A stretch of 64,000 nt of DNA from Proteles cristata cristata (taxonomy: Eukaryota > Chordata > Mammalia > Carnivora > Hyaenidae). The position numbers and the translations under genes were made by a program. The notes under the pieces were generated by a model that saw only the letters and a list, made by a program, of their open reading frames with translations, made no database searches and had not been told where the DNA came from. Below are positions 49,743 to 61,620 of this stretch, in pieces. Position 1 is the first letter of the stretch; each line of letters starts with the position of its first letter. Location of the stretch: NCBI GenBank assembly GCA_017311185.1, contig JAESUZ010001282.1:434001-498000 (forward strand), read 5' to 3'.

Positions 49743-49967
49743 AGGGCACCTGAGTGGCTCAGTCAGTTGAGGGTCTGAGTTTGGCTCAGGTCATGATCGC
49801 ACGGTTCGTGTGTTCGAGCCCCGCGTCAGGTTCTGTGCTGAATGCTTGCTCAGAGCCTAGAGTCTGTTTCAGATTCTGTGTCTCCTTCTCTCTTTGCCCC
49901 TCCCCCCCTCACACTTTGTCTCACTCTGTCTCTCAAAAATAAATAAATGTAAAAAATTAAAAAGAAA
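49743..49967 (+). mobile_element. Felid tRNA-derived SINE in L1, 16-bp target duplication
   Basis: Sense copy. aagaaaagatagtcct is perfect at 49727-49742 and 49968-49983. Confidence 0.95.
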
Positions 49968-51611
49968 AAGAAAAGATAGTCCTTTCAACAAATAGTGCTG
50001 GAATATTTAGATGTCTGTATGTAAAATATCAAGTAATTAAATAATGAACCTTTACAAATACCTTACATCTTATACAAAAACCAATTCAAAATATATCATA
50101 GGCTGAAATATAAAATTTAATCTATCCAACTTCTAGCAAAAAACATAGCAGAATATCTGCACGACTTTAGGTATGGCAAAGAGTTTTTAGATATGACAAC
50201 CAAAACAAGATTCATACAAGAAAAAATATAAACTAGACTTTATCAAAATTTAAAACTTGCTCAGAGAAAGAAAGACATTGTTAAGAGTATCACAAGACAA
50301 GCCACAGAATGAATGAAAATATTTGCAAACATAAATGTGATAACAGATGTGTTTCCAGAGTATATGAAGAACTCTCAAAACTCAACAAGAACTAGCAATA
50401 AAATTCTGGACAAACGACATGAAAAAACACTTTACCGAAGAAGATGTGTCGATGCAAGCACACACATGAAAAGATACTCAAAATGGTTAGTCATTAGGGA
50501 AGTGCAAATTACAACCAAGTGCTCAGAAGTATTGAAAGCAAATGGAGCCCTCAAACCTACTGATAAAAATACAGAATGGCACAACCATTTAGAAAAAGAG
50601 TTTGACAGTTTCTTATAAAGTTAGATGTTCATTTACCATAAAACCCAGAAATCCCACTCCTAGATATTCACCCCAAGCAAACTGAAAACTTACATAAAAC
50701 CAAAACCTGTATGCAAATATTTATAGCTTTACTTATATTCAGTTGAAACTAGGAATGGCATAGATGTCCTTCAGTAGGTGAATGGATCACACTAAAACGT
50801 GATCAAATGGATATTCAATGAGTACTACTCAACAATGGAATACTACTCAGCAGTGAAGAGGTACACATTTCTAATTCATACACCAACATGAATAAATCTT
50901 AAATACACTTTGCCAAATGGAAGAAATTAGACCCAAAGTTTCCATATTATATGAGTCCATTTATATGACATTACGAAAGAGGCAAAACTCTGTGGATGAA
51001 AAGCAAATCCCAGTGCTTGTCAGGGACTGGGGGTGGGAGGTAGGGCTGCACAAAACAATTTGGAGCGGGGAGTGAAATGGTTGTATAGATTCACATGAAT
51101 GCACTACATTTCTCAGAATCATAGAACTATACACCACAAAGAGTGAATTTTACTCTATGGAAATTGAAAAACTCAACCCCAATTTTAGGAGGTTGACAGA
51201 TGGAATTCATTCTATGACAACTGAACCCAACTGCATTATAAATGATTGACATAACCACACCAAAAGTTGAGTAAGAAAGGGGACGTAGTAGCTCTGGGAA
51301 ACAGTGTGTTGACCAAACAGTTACTGTAAAGCTAAACATAAAAAGAACCATATATAAAAAGAACCAAACCACTATACTATAGTTGGGTGAATCTGTTTCT
51401 CCTGAGGGTATGGATTAGCAATTCTGGAAGGGCTTCATAGATATGCTATAGTTGAACAAATAAATAAATATATTGTAGATAATAAGTGCCAGATTCCTCA
51501 CTGCTGGAGGGAGAAATTACAAACATGCAAAGAGGAAATTCCAAAATGAATCCTGTAGCACTGAATTGGCATTGGAGATATCAGCATTAACTCATTTTAA
51601 AATATATACAC

Positions 51612-51947
51612 AGATCGTTATGGACCAAGTAATTCATATGTTGAAGTCCTAACCCACAATGTGACTATATTCAGAGAAAGGGTCTTTAAGGACATAACTG
51701 AAGTTAAATGAATCAGAAGGATGGGGCCCAAGACAACTGGTGTCCTTATAGAAAGAGAGAGAAAGAGAGACCACAGCCATGAGAGGACTTGGACACCTGC
51801 AAGCAAAGGAGAGAAGCCCCAGAAAAAACCAACCCAGTCAATATCTTAATCCTATACTTCCAGCCTCCAGAACTGTGAGAAATAAATTTCTGTGTTTAAG
51901 CCACCCCTTCTGTGGTATTCCATTATGGCAGATCTAGCAGACTAGAG
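51612..51947 (+). mobile_element. MaLR-type LTR (endogenous retrovirus-like), sense
   Basis: Old solitary LTR of the MST/MLT1 group. Landmarks are attcatatgttgaagtcctaac near the left end, cctccagaactgtgagaaataaa, and aagccacc...tggtattccattatggcag at the right. It has no coding sequence and no flanking internal region. Confidence 0.75.
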
Positions 51948-52204
51948 AGATACAGAAAGAAATCTAGAAATGTGTGTATATTTAGGCTATATTCCCTTGC
52001 TCTGTCTGCTGAGAGGGACTTAGACTGTAACCCCTAGTAGCAAGTAGCACAACTAAACCTCCAATCTTGATTTCTAAATACGATTCTCAATCCAAGGAAC
52101 CAGGGATCCTTGGAGAAGCAAATGATCACACGGCTGGGGCAGGGAAAATATAAGATAATTCTGAAGCACTGCATGATGCCAGAAAATAAGGAGATGCTAA
52201 AGGG

Positions 52205-53090
52205 AAAAATTCAGAAAGAGCTCCAAATGGCCCAAGTGGAACAATATGAAATTTGAGCAACAAAATAAATTGTATTAATAGATGGCAATCCAAATAATAA
52301 AATAAATATCCATGAGTTCATACTGATGAGGAAAGGAAGGAAGGAAGAAAGAAAGGAAGGGAGGGAGGAAGGAAGGAAGGAAATGAGAAGAAATGGAGAG
52401 AGAAAGGAGAAGGGACAATTCTTTTTAAAAAATTCCAATTAATAAATGTAGAAGGAATGAGTGAAATTATCATTAGGACATTATTACTTAAGGTGAAATT
52501 CAGCAATGGATGCTAAAATTAATGAGCAAAAGGGTAAGGAAAAAAAGGATATTTGCATGGTACTCAAAGTATTCCTTTGCCTTCATGTGCCTCCCTCCCA
52601 CCAAATATTTATTAATGACACCGTATGTCCATCCAAATTCTTGTTAATTGCAAAGAGAAAAAAAGATGTAGTGGACTACCCTGGCCAATACCGCTTTAAC
52701 CAAGTGCCCAAGGTCAACATCACCAGTAATAAGACATCAATGTCATAGACTCTCCAGGATAATGTGCTATAAAAGGCACATTCTTCCTTTGAACTCTTCC
52801 CCCAAATACTTTATCTAATCATAGTAAGACTTCAGACAAACCCAAATTAGAGGCATTCTACATAATACTTCACCAATGCTCTTCAAAAGTGTCAAAGTCA
52901 TGCAACAGAAGGAAAGACCGAGGAACTACTATAGATATGAGGAGGTTAAGGACACCTGACAACATGGGGTCCTGGACTGGACCCAAGAACAGAATAAGAA
53001 GATTGCAGAAAAACTGATGAAATCTGAATAGTTTGAAGTTTATTTAACATTACTAAACAAATGCTAAGCTTTGATAATGAATGATACTAT
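52205..53090 (+). mobile_element. Ancient L1/HAL1-type 3' end, sense, with a GGAA expansion
   Basis: Familiar old-LINE 3' UTR phrases: atccatgagttcatactgatg, ggtactcaaagtattc, catagactctccaggataatg, ctcttcaaaagtgtcaa, gggtcctggactggac. A GGAA-rich microsatellite sits at 52328-52382. Confidence 0.7.
52328..52382 (+). repeat. GGAA-rich microsatellite
   Basis: GGAA and GAAA units with one GGGA block; the last run has four consecutive GGAA. It is embedded in an ancient L1/HAL1-type 3' end. Confidence 0.95.
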
Positions 53091-53363
53091 GGAACATTAG
53101 AAAAAGTAGATGAAGAGTATATATGAGCTTTCTCTTATCTTTGCAGCCCTTCCTCCTGGGATAAAGGGAAAGGAAATAGAAAGTAACATCAGGTGTTCTA
53201 AACATGGAAGAAGAGAGAAGGGAGTTCTTAAATCCGTGCATTGTCATTGATGGTGGGCATCCCACCACCACTTAAAGGAGATGGAAAGTTCATCAATTTC
53301 ATGTACCATGTTCATAGAAATGCAACAAGGCAATAGAAGATTAGAAGTGAAAAGACCTGAGTT

Positions 53364-53578
53364 GGAGCACCTGGGTGGCTGAGTTGGTTAAAGCGTCAGA
53401 CTCTTGATTTCAGCTCAGGTCATGATCTCACAGTTAATGAGATCGAGCTCTATACCTGGCTCTGTGCTGATAGCATGGAACTTGCTTGGTATTCTCTCTC
53501 TCTCTCTCTCTCTCCCTCCCTCCCTCCCTCCCTCCCTCCCTTCAAAATAAATGAAAATAAACTTAAAAAAAAAAAGGG
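53364..53578 (+). mobile_element. Felid tRNA-derived SINE with 17-bp target duplication
   Basis: Sense copy with an expanded CT/CCCT middle. gtgaaaagacctgagtt (53347-53363) and gtgaaaatacttgagtt (53579-53595) flank it. Confidence 0.93.
53495..53541 (+). repeat. (TC)n/(CCCT)n tract of a SINE
   Basis: Expansion of the CT-rich middle of the SINE at 53364-53578, about seven cctc units long. Confidence 0.93.
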
Positions 53579-53589
53579 GTGAAAATACT

Positions 53590-53965
53590 TGAGTTCTAGT
53601 CAGGCCCTGTGGCTCCCTCTGCAAAGTCTGACAAATTACTTATATAATTATAGATAAAGTCTAAAACGCATTACTTGGGTAATATATTGAGTCCAAGAGA
53701 TTGAGGTTTCTCACATATGATTCAATTTCACCATGTAAAAGATGGTGCTAACAATAATCATGTTGCTTAAATGAAATAACATATTTATTTTTATTTATTT
53801 TTATTTTTTAAATATAATTTATTGTCAAATTGGTTTCCATACAACACCCAGTGCTCATTGCAACAAGTCCCCTCCTCAATGCCCATCACCCACTTTCCCC
53901 TGAAATAACATATTTAAATGTTGCCTTGAAAAAAGAAGTAACTTCTGTTTCAGATTCTATTTTTT
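53590..53965 (+). mobile_element. Probable MIR split by a short L1 insertion
   Basis: Sense MIR-like gagttctagtcaggccctg and accatgtaaaagatggtgc lie left of the short L1; aacatatttaaatgttgcc follows it. Diverged. Confidence 0.35.
53788..53900 (-). mobile_element. Very short 5'-truncated felid L1 insertion with 16-bp target duplication
   Basis: Antisense felid L1 3' end (T/A-rich tail, then ttgtcaaattggtttccat to atgcccatcaccc). tgaaataacatattta is perfect at 53772-53787 and 53901-53916. Confidence 0.92.
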
Positions 53966-54252
53966 CATCTTGGAAATTGAGTATGAATTTCTCTAGGGTC
54001 TGTCCAATCACACATGACTATAAGGGTTATGTAAAACATATGATATTAATGTTATAATAGAACAAGATCAGGTTTTCTACATACATTCATATCTTTGACA
54101 GAAGCAATATGTGAAATGTTTTATGAATGCAAGTAATCTTTTCAATAACACCTATATCAAAAATGGAATAAAATTTACCCTAAAGATAAATGCAAGAAGT
54201 GAGGAGAGGCACTTCTCTTTACAAAAGCATTATTTGTGTACAAACTTTAAAC

Positions 54253-54466
54253 ATTTTTTTAAACATTTATTCATTTTTGAGAGACAGAGAGAGACAGAGC
54301 ATCAGCTGGGGAGGGGCAGAGAGAAGGCGAGACACAGAATCCAAAGCAGGCTCCAGGCTCTGAGATGTTAGCGCAGAGCCTGACACAGGGTTCGAACCCA
54401 TGTACTGCCAGATCATGACCTGAGTGGAAGTCAGACACTTCACCGACTGAGCCACCCAGGTACCCC
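54253..54466 (-). mobile_element. Felid tRNA-derived SINE
   Basis: Antisense copy ending in ccgactgagccacccaggtacc. It is the last SINE before the right end of the window. Confidence 0.9.
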
Positions 54467-54615
54467 TGAAAATGTTAAACCATGGAATTTATGTGAATGT
54501 TTCCATGGTGCATCAAAATGCAACCTAATTTTAATATAACCAATTTAATGGCAGCTTGTCAGAAGTATATTAATTTCATCAAAGCAAGCCAGCTGAGAAT
54601 CCATGTGACACATAG

Positions 54616-54687
54616 ATGCAGAATATATACATGTACACGTGTGTGTTCATATGCAGAATATATACATGTACACATGTGTGTGTTCAA
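54616..54687 (+). repeat. Tandem duplication, 35-bp period, two copies
   Basis: atgcagaatatatacatgta starts at 54616 and again at 54651. Each unit continues with cacgtgtgtgttcat or cacatgtgtgtgttca. Confidence 0.93.
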
Positions 54688-57449
54688 GCACGTAACAATG
54701 GGGGTTTCTTTTCTTATTTTATGTGTAAGAAAGCTGTATGAAAAGTCTGTCAGGAAAGCAATGGCCTCGTTAGCTCAAACTCATACCACCGCTGATCTCT
54801 GGGTAGGTACCTTCTTCCCCACCCCCTACGCCAACTCCTCGGAGCTGCTGCAGGGCTGAAATGGGAAAACCTGAACATGAGCAGTGTGTTCCCTCCATTC
54901 CTGTCCCCAGTGGGGAAGGCAGGAAATGCCAGCCTCCTCACAGGAAAGCCTGTTGTAGTGAGATTTCCCGATTTACTTTATAAATGCAAGAAGGCCAGAT
55001 ACAGGAGGAGATAAGCGCTCAAGATTGCAAATGCTTATCATCTCTCAGGCTTCTGGGCCCCACAGCCATGACCAGTTTCTTTTCTAGAAATGCAAGCCAA
55101 AATTCAGTTTGGTTCCAACTCAAAAAGCCTCTCCAACTGAAAATTTTGACCACCCTTTTCAGCCCTTACAAGAAAAGCATTTCAGACAACTTGCTAACGT
55201 TCTACCATGAGTGAACTTGAAGAGAATTATCTAGGGGTTCATTAAAAAAAAAAAAAATTGGAATAGCTGGTTTCCCAAGCTAATAGCTGAAGTCATGGTA
55301 TGCATTTGACTCTTGTCTCAGCTAATCCATGAAATTTTCAGTGGGAACCCTCTCCCCTGGCTCTGATTTGTCACTGCTGGTGTGCTATATAGGGTTTAGC
55401 AGAATGAAAAGGATAGAGATCTCAACAGGACAGGATAGCTAGCTAGCTGAGTAGCTAGCTGAGTTAATAAAGGACACACGAAGCTGGGTCAATTTGAAGT
55501 CAAATATGCTCTGGTAGTCACACAGGTCAACCCACCTTAGAGTCAGAATGTGGAGAAGGTAGTAGGAAGGATTTGCTATTTTCTTACCTATTTCTTCAAG
55601 ATCTGCTTCATCCTGCCCCTCCCCTTCTAGTCCATTTTCATAAAATAGAGTAAAATCATCACCCAAAGAAATAGCAAGAAGGCTTCATAGAGTGTGAAAT
55701 ATAATTTCCTATTCTTTCCATCTCCACTATACCAGTCACTTTGAAGCAATGAGGGTTTCACAAATACTCAGTTCATCCCTGTGCTACTCACAAATCTGAT
55801 CCTTTAAAAAGAGAAAATAAGATTTGGAATAAACCTATGTTCCCCTTGCCCTCAACCAAAAATCTAGGCGACGCCTTCCTTTACTAAGTCTGATTTAAAA
55901 ACAGACAGCACGAAAATGAAAATATACCCTCTACTTTTGATCTCTTATCTAGGGAAAGCAGGTTCCCTCAGAGGAACTCACAAGGCAGTGAGCCCCCAGT
56001 GTTTATTGTGTTAAGCGGGGGGCATTGTTTTGTGTTCAGCTGTGACGTGCACTGAAGTAAACTGAGTGACCATGCTCTCTCCAGGACCCCACTGTCCCCA
56101 TCTATCAAAGTTGAGGTTCACCGAAAAAATAATAATGACACATCAGACCAGGATTTGATCAGACAAGTATTTACACAGCATCTTTTCCATCTAGAGATTG
56201 GAAGTACTTGGTCAAAAGCATCTCAATTCTCAAAAGATTATCCTTAGACATTAGTATCAGAGATATTACTGGTATCTCTTCTCATTCAAATACCTCCCAC
56301 ACCTCAACCCACTTCTACCCCCTCCATTAAAAAAAATATACCCTAAGACCTTTGCACCAAAAATAACTAGCATTGGCCCAGATCTACTTTTGTCTAGGTT
56401 TTTTCTTTTTTCTTTTGTAAACTGCAGTTATGAAGACAAGAAGGGAGCAATGAAAATGGTATCTGTATTTCAGACAATATTGCTCCCATGTCTTCAGTAG
56501 CCAGAGTAAGCACACATTTTCTTCTTTGGCATTTTTCTCAACAGCGTCCCAAAGTGTCATTTTGTTTCCAGCTAAGACAATCATCCTCCACCTCAGAGTT
56601 ACAGCGGACACACCAATTGTCCCACTGTGTCTACTTATGTCTGGAAGCCTTTAAAATCACCCTAAACTGTGATGGTGATTCCTTCTACAAATGACCCTGA
56701 ACTTGATGCTTTCATTAATTCTTTTCTCTTCCCTCTTTTCTTAGGGTTAAGTCCAAGTTGATAGAGCAAAGATAATACAGTCTTTGCAAACTTTTGCCTT
56801 CTCAGAGACCACAAAGTGATATTCCTCGGGTACTTCCTGTGACCCATCCTCTGCAAATGAATGAATGAATGATTCCCTTCAATCACAAAAAGCCTGGAGC
56901 CATTCTGGAACCATATTGGAATTATTATGAAGGATTAATACCACAGTTTTTTAAAATAGGAACAAGGATGAAGAATGACCCCCAATAACATATATATATA
57001 TATATTACTAGTAATATGCTTTCCAAAATTATAAAAATTTAAGCTGGGACAGGGCTCAAGGATTAGCTAATAAGATAAAATTAATTAATTGATATTCATG
57101 AAGAGATAACTTAAGGAGGAGAGAAACTTGCTAAGGGAGTTGAAGGAAAGAATATAATGTATAGAAAAGTCTTTGGTCTTAAGGGTTCCCCTTTGCTTTA
57201 ATGTTTGGTCTCATCCATTCTCCAGTAAGTTTACTTCTTCATCTGCAGTTCTGGGAAGCTTTATATATGTCTAATCCGCAGCTAGAGGTGAAGGAGGAAT
57301 CTGTTAGCTTGAGAGAGGTCCTTCTTCTTGCACCCATTTGGATCACTGATCTCTCAATCCATCAGTTCTCCATCCTTGCTCTGAATGCTCTTTATTTTGC
57401 ACCCTATGTTCCCCCATTCTAAGATTCCCTTTTATGCTGAGAGTATGCG

Positions 57450-57453
<4 letters not shown>

Positions 57454-57499
<46 letters not shown>
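57454..57499 (+). repeat. (GA)n microsatellite
   Basis: About 23 uninterrupted GA units in the unique DNA upstream of FLI1. Confidence 0.97.
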
Positions 57500-57501
<2 letters not shown>

Positions 57502-58061
57502 GGTACGTGATAGGAATCAAAGGCCTGACCAGCTCACACACATCTCAGAACCCAAAGTGCCCCCATCTGACAGCTCTTCTCATGGACCCTGTTCTACTCA
57601 CTGCCTCCATTTCCTGGACTTATCTCCGTGAGCAGATTTCCCACTTCTCTCTCCTTGTAATTTCCAGGAGCTCAGTCTAGGTTTGCAGCCTGTCCTGGGC
57701 TACAAGAGGACACAAATAATGAGAGATAAGGAGCATGACATCTTGTTGGCTACCCTTTATAATCTGAAATTGCTTGCTGAAAGAGCAGGAAGCAACTTCC
57801 TTCCTTCCCATCATTAAGAGCAAAAGGAATAGAAAATATAGAGGACACTAAAACTCAATGTGTTTTAAGTCATTTTGCGGGTTGGAAAGAATCACAAAGA
57901 CCAGAATATTGCTTTACGCACACGGCTACTCAGGCCCAGAAGCACTGTGGATATGCAATAAGTGGATATTTATCATCTCAGTGGGTTCCAGAAGAGTTGA
58001 GTAAAGTGTGTCAATGCTGTCAGTTTTTTCATTTGCTTGGAGAAACCAAATCATGGCAAAA

Positions 58062-58438
58062 TACCTAGTTCGCTAGGGCTGCCATAATAAAATACCAAAG
58101 TATTAGTGGCTTAAAAACAGAAATCTACGTTCTCCCTGTTTTGGAGATTGGAAGTCCAAGATCAATGTGCCAGCAGGGTTGTTTTCTCCCGAGGTCTCTC
58201 TCCTTGGCTTGCAGTTGGTGGCCTTCTCACTGTGCCCACACATGTGCTCCCTCATTTCTGTGTGCCAATCTGTTTATAAGGACCCCAGTCCTACTGGGTT
58301 AGGGCCCATCCGTTTCGCCTTATTTTCCTCTTGAAAGGCTCTATCTCCAAATGCATTTGTGTTCTGAATTACTGGTGGTAAGGGCTTTCCCATATGAATT
58401 TTAGGGGCACATAATTCAGTTCATAACACTACTTATCA
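58062..58438 (-). mobile_element. MaLR-type LTR (endogenous retrovirus-like), antisense
   Basis: Reverse complement of an MST/MLT1-group LTR. Landmarks are tagggctgccataataaaat, gattggaagtccaagatcaa, tctccttggcttgcag, ctctatctccaaatgc and catatgaattttaggggcac. It is solitary and non-coding. Confidence 0.75.
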
Positions 58439-60109
58439 GGAACAGAGCTAGACCTGGAACCCAAAGTTTCTAACCCCTAGACCATTAATTTGCCTTTGAT
58501 TCACATCCTTTCCCAGGTTAAATAATCTCACAGAATGACAGCGTACTCTAATCAGAAGGCATCTCATGATGATCTAATGGTAGCTCTCTCATTAGCCAAA
58601 TGAGGAAGCTGGGTCTTAATTGTCATTGAACCCATGGTGACACCAGCCAGATAAAATGCCCCCCTATCCCCTACTGGGAGAGTTCCTTGGATTCCAATCT
58701 CCTGCCCTCCTAAACTTGGCATTAAGGTCACTTGCTAATGACCAGGCTCTGGATTACAAACCTATGACCCATGGAAGCAGGCTGGTACAGGCTGGTGAGG
58801 CGGCAATAACCACGGAGCAAAAAAAACCAAAAAAACAAAACAAAAAACAAAAAAAAACCCCCACCCCTTTCCCTTTGGAAGCAGTTAGAGGGACAAGCTG
58901 CCATTAATGAGTCTTCCTGCCCTTTCCCTTCATTCTCTCCTCTCTTAGGCTCCTCCTTATGGCAGCTGTTACCAATTTCACCAATTTTCTTCTGGCAAAT
59001 TGAAGGCTCCAGGTGACAAAGGGAGTTGGCTGTATCTTCCCAGAGGATGAGATAGTCAGGATTCTAATCCTACCCCACCCCTGTTTCCAGACTCAGTGGT
59101 TGGGGCTGCAGGCACTTTCCCCACTGGGCATCCCTACCCTACCCCGTCACATACTCCCTACAGCAACAAGGCAGGCTTCCAGGTCCACGTGCAGCTCTGA
59201 AACCCCAGCTGAAAGGGAGTCCAGATCTGCTCCTCTGTTTTTCCAGGACCACCAAGATTTTATTATATGCACGATCCTTGGAGTGAATGCCCATTCTGGC
59301 TCTGAAAATTACAGGAAGAGGAAGAAATATGACACATACATTGGTGCTTGTGTGCACACACACAAGCTGAAGAGTTTGGTACAGAATGCGGGAGACCTCC
59401 ATCAGCTGACCCCACACACAGTTCTTGGGCAGCGGGATGATCTCAGGATTGTGAAAAGGAAGCCAACACATGAGCACTGATTTCATGCAACCCGGAAAAG
59501 CAGAAAATGAATTAGTATACTCAGGGGAACTGTCCCTGTCAGTTTTCCCTTAATAACAATGAGACGGTTTTGTTGTGTATGTTTCCTTTTCCCTTCTTTC
59601 CTTATTGTTCACAAAGAAGAGATGTAGTTAAATCACTGCTCCACTTCTCTGCCTGTCGGTTTTAGCGTGGACACTGGTATTATGCAGTGAACAAAACAAA
59701 CTCAATGCCTGCCTTCAAGAAGCTTACAGTCAAATGAAGAGGGCCAAACCTCAGATAGATAGGTCTACAAATAAGGATATGACAGCAACTGTGACACATA
59801 AAGAAGAAAGAATTTAAAATCTATGACAACACCTGTGAAATCTGGAGAAAGTACCCAAGGGATCTCTTAGAAGTCCCCTCCAAGAAAAGAAAGGAGACGG
59901 AGATGAAAAGAAAATGATGGAAGACCAAGGCTGGAAAAACTTCATCTGGATGGTGAGGTATTAATTAGACAATTTGTTTAGTACCCATCTCCTGTAACAT
60001 AGCTGAGGCCCTCATTTTCAAACTTCCAACTTCCCTGAAAAGAACCTCTCTTTAAAATGCACGACATCGGTGCAGGATGTGGGAGCACCTTCTGTTTTAT
60101 TTGTGGTTG

Positions 60110-60500
60110 TTTGGAATAGTGTTTGCTCCCTTTGGGAGGAGAGAGGACTCTCCATGAATCCCAGGAACAAAAATATGGGGGCACCGACTCTTGTTCTTCA
60201 GTCCCCTCCCCTCCCCAAGCCCGGCTTGTTTTCCTAAGCAATGGTCAGGAATGTGCTGGGAGGGGGCAGCCTGGCCATAAGCCCCGAGCCCAGGCAGCCC
60301 CAGTCACGGTCCCAGGCTGGCCTTTCACCTCCCAGCTCTCCCGGCTGCTCTTATTAAGCAGCAAAATGTTTCAATATGTTGAGCTGTGGGGGAGGGACGG
60401 AGAGAAAAATCGGGATATTGTTGAGAAGGAAATAATGAATAACCCTGCCGCCAGTCTTCATACCCCCCACGTGGGGAGATCTGGGTGATAAGTGTGCTTT
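60110..60500. promoter_or_regulatory. Candidate FLI1-proximal enhancer block
   Basis: This is unique DNA about 1.5 kb upstream of the candidate first exon. It contains ggaatgtg (TEAD-like), ccataag, cttattaag, and two AT-rich tracts around a GC-rich middle. There is no repeat signature. The position inside the SINE-free interval next to the gene supports a regulatory reading, without proof. Confidence 0.25.
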
Positions 60501-61299
60501 CTCCAGAAATGGAATCCTAGCAATTGCTCTTGGTCAGAAATTTCCAGAGCCAGTTGGGAGGTATGGAGTGGGGAGGCGGAGAAAAGGGAGCAGGTACTAA
60601 ATTGATTTTCTCAGTATCCAGAACCAAAACAGTCAGGGGTCTGGGTACCTAAGAAAGAACAAAGTTTGAGCAACTGAGGCTAATTCTCAGAGGTACACAA
60701 AGCTGTGGGTTTGTTCTTATAAACTGACACACTCTCAACCTTTACCTGTCACCCCTCCTCTCCCCCTTCTCCCTCCCCCCACCCAAGTTCATCTGCTTTT
60801 GGTCTTTGCCAAGTATTGGGGTGGGGGGGTTCTGGTGCCAAGCTCCTGGTTACTGGCGACTCAGGAGCCGCTCCAGGGTATGAAAACCACCCGCCAGGGA
60901 GGGCTGTTTTGTGGTGAATGGCCCTGGACTGGGCAACTAAAAGAGAAAATGTGAGCACATACGAAGAAATCTGAGCCCCATTCAAGGCCACGTCTTGAAG
61001 TGAAGAAATGAGCAACATTCCAAAATTAAAACACACACACACAAATTTGAGGACCCAGAAATGACTCCTTAGCGAGGGTGTTGTTAAATGTTGTGTTTTT
61101 TAAAATTAAAACTCCATAATAGAGTTGTTTCTCTGACATTTGCAAATCACCTTGCTCTTTCAGATGCTGCCTGGAAAAGCGCAGGTCAGAAAAAGAGGTG
61201 TTCAGGGAAGGTCCACATAAAGGGAAAGATAATCTTTTAGAAAGACAAACTTCAGGGCTTGAAAAATCAAAGAGGACTTCACTCACACTGTTTAAGTCC

Positions 61300-61620
61300 T
61301 AGGAATAACTATTTGCATAACAATCATTTAAAACTAAAGCATCAAATGAAAGAAGGCCTGGGTCCCGATGTCTCCTCTGGGCTTTACATTTGTGACATGT
61401 GTGTGGTTTCTAGTGTTCCTTGACATTTCCTAGCAACACCGGGAGGTTTCTGGAAAAGCGGCTAGGGGCACATGGGTGGCTGTCTATTAGAACAATTCAT
61501 CAGAGAGCAGTTGAAATATTGATAAGAAAACGGAAATCAAATTAAAAGACGGGAAAAGAGAGAGGAAGGGGGAGTGGGATGAAGAGGGCCAGGAGAGGCG
61601 GCAGAGAGGAAAGCGGCGGG
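61300..61620 (+). promoter_or_regulatory. Candidate upstream promoter/enhancer with octamer, RUNX, ETS, RFX-like and GATA motifs
   Basis: Just upstream of the candidate CpG-rich first exon lie a perfect octamer ATTTGCAT (61311-61318), a RUNX site TGTGGTTT (61402-61409), an ETS-type ATTTCCT (61425-61431), an RFX half-site-like CCTAGCAAC (61429-61437) and a GATA site TGATAAG (61520-61526). This is the kind of combination found at blood and endothelial regulatory DNA, where FLI1 is expressed. Single motifs occur often by chance; the cluster and its position are the argument. Confidence 0.4.

Larger units (their letters stand above)
49160..51180 (+). mobile_element. Ancient L1 (L1M-type) ORF2-to-3' fragment carrying two SINEs
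   Basis: Sense L1 landmarks run in order: gattctaaaatttacatag, agaatagccaaaacaatgc, caatgtggtattggcaaaagg, caacaaatagtgctggaa, aatcccactcctagatattc and caatggaatactactcagc, then 3' UTR. SINEs at 49264-49478 and 49743-49967 were inserted later. No frame remains intact. Confidence 0.85.
54467..61299. other. SINE-free upstream region of the FLI1 exon
   Basis: Unique DNA with one antisense MaLR LTR (58062), a GA microsatellite, a TA run near 56990 and an A-rich tract at 58818-58858. No exon is supported. The block at 60110-60500 is the best regulatory candidate. Confidence 0.55.

Noticed and set aside
50313..50618. 101-codon open frame on the + strand
   Set aside because: It lies wholly in an ancient L1 fragment and is a broken piece of ORF2.
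51612..51947. Possible intact endogenous retrovirus
   Set aside because: Only a solitary old LTR is present. No internal or coding region flanks it, and the other LTR at 58062 is in the opposite orientation.
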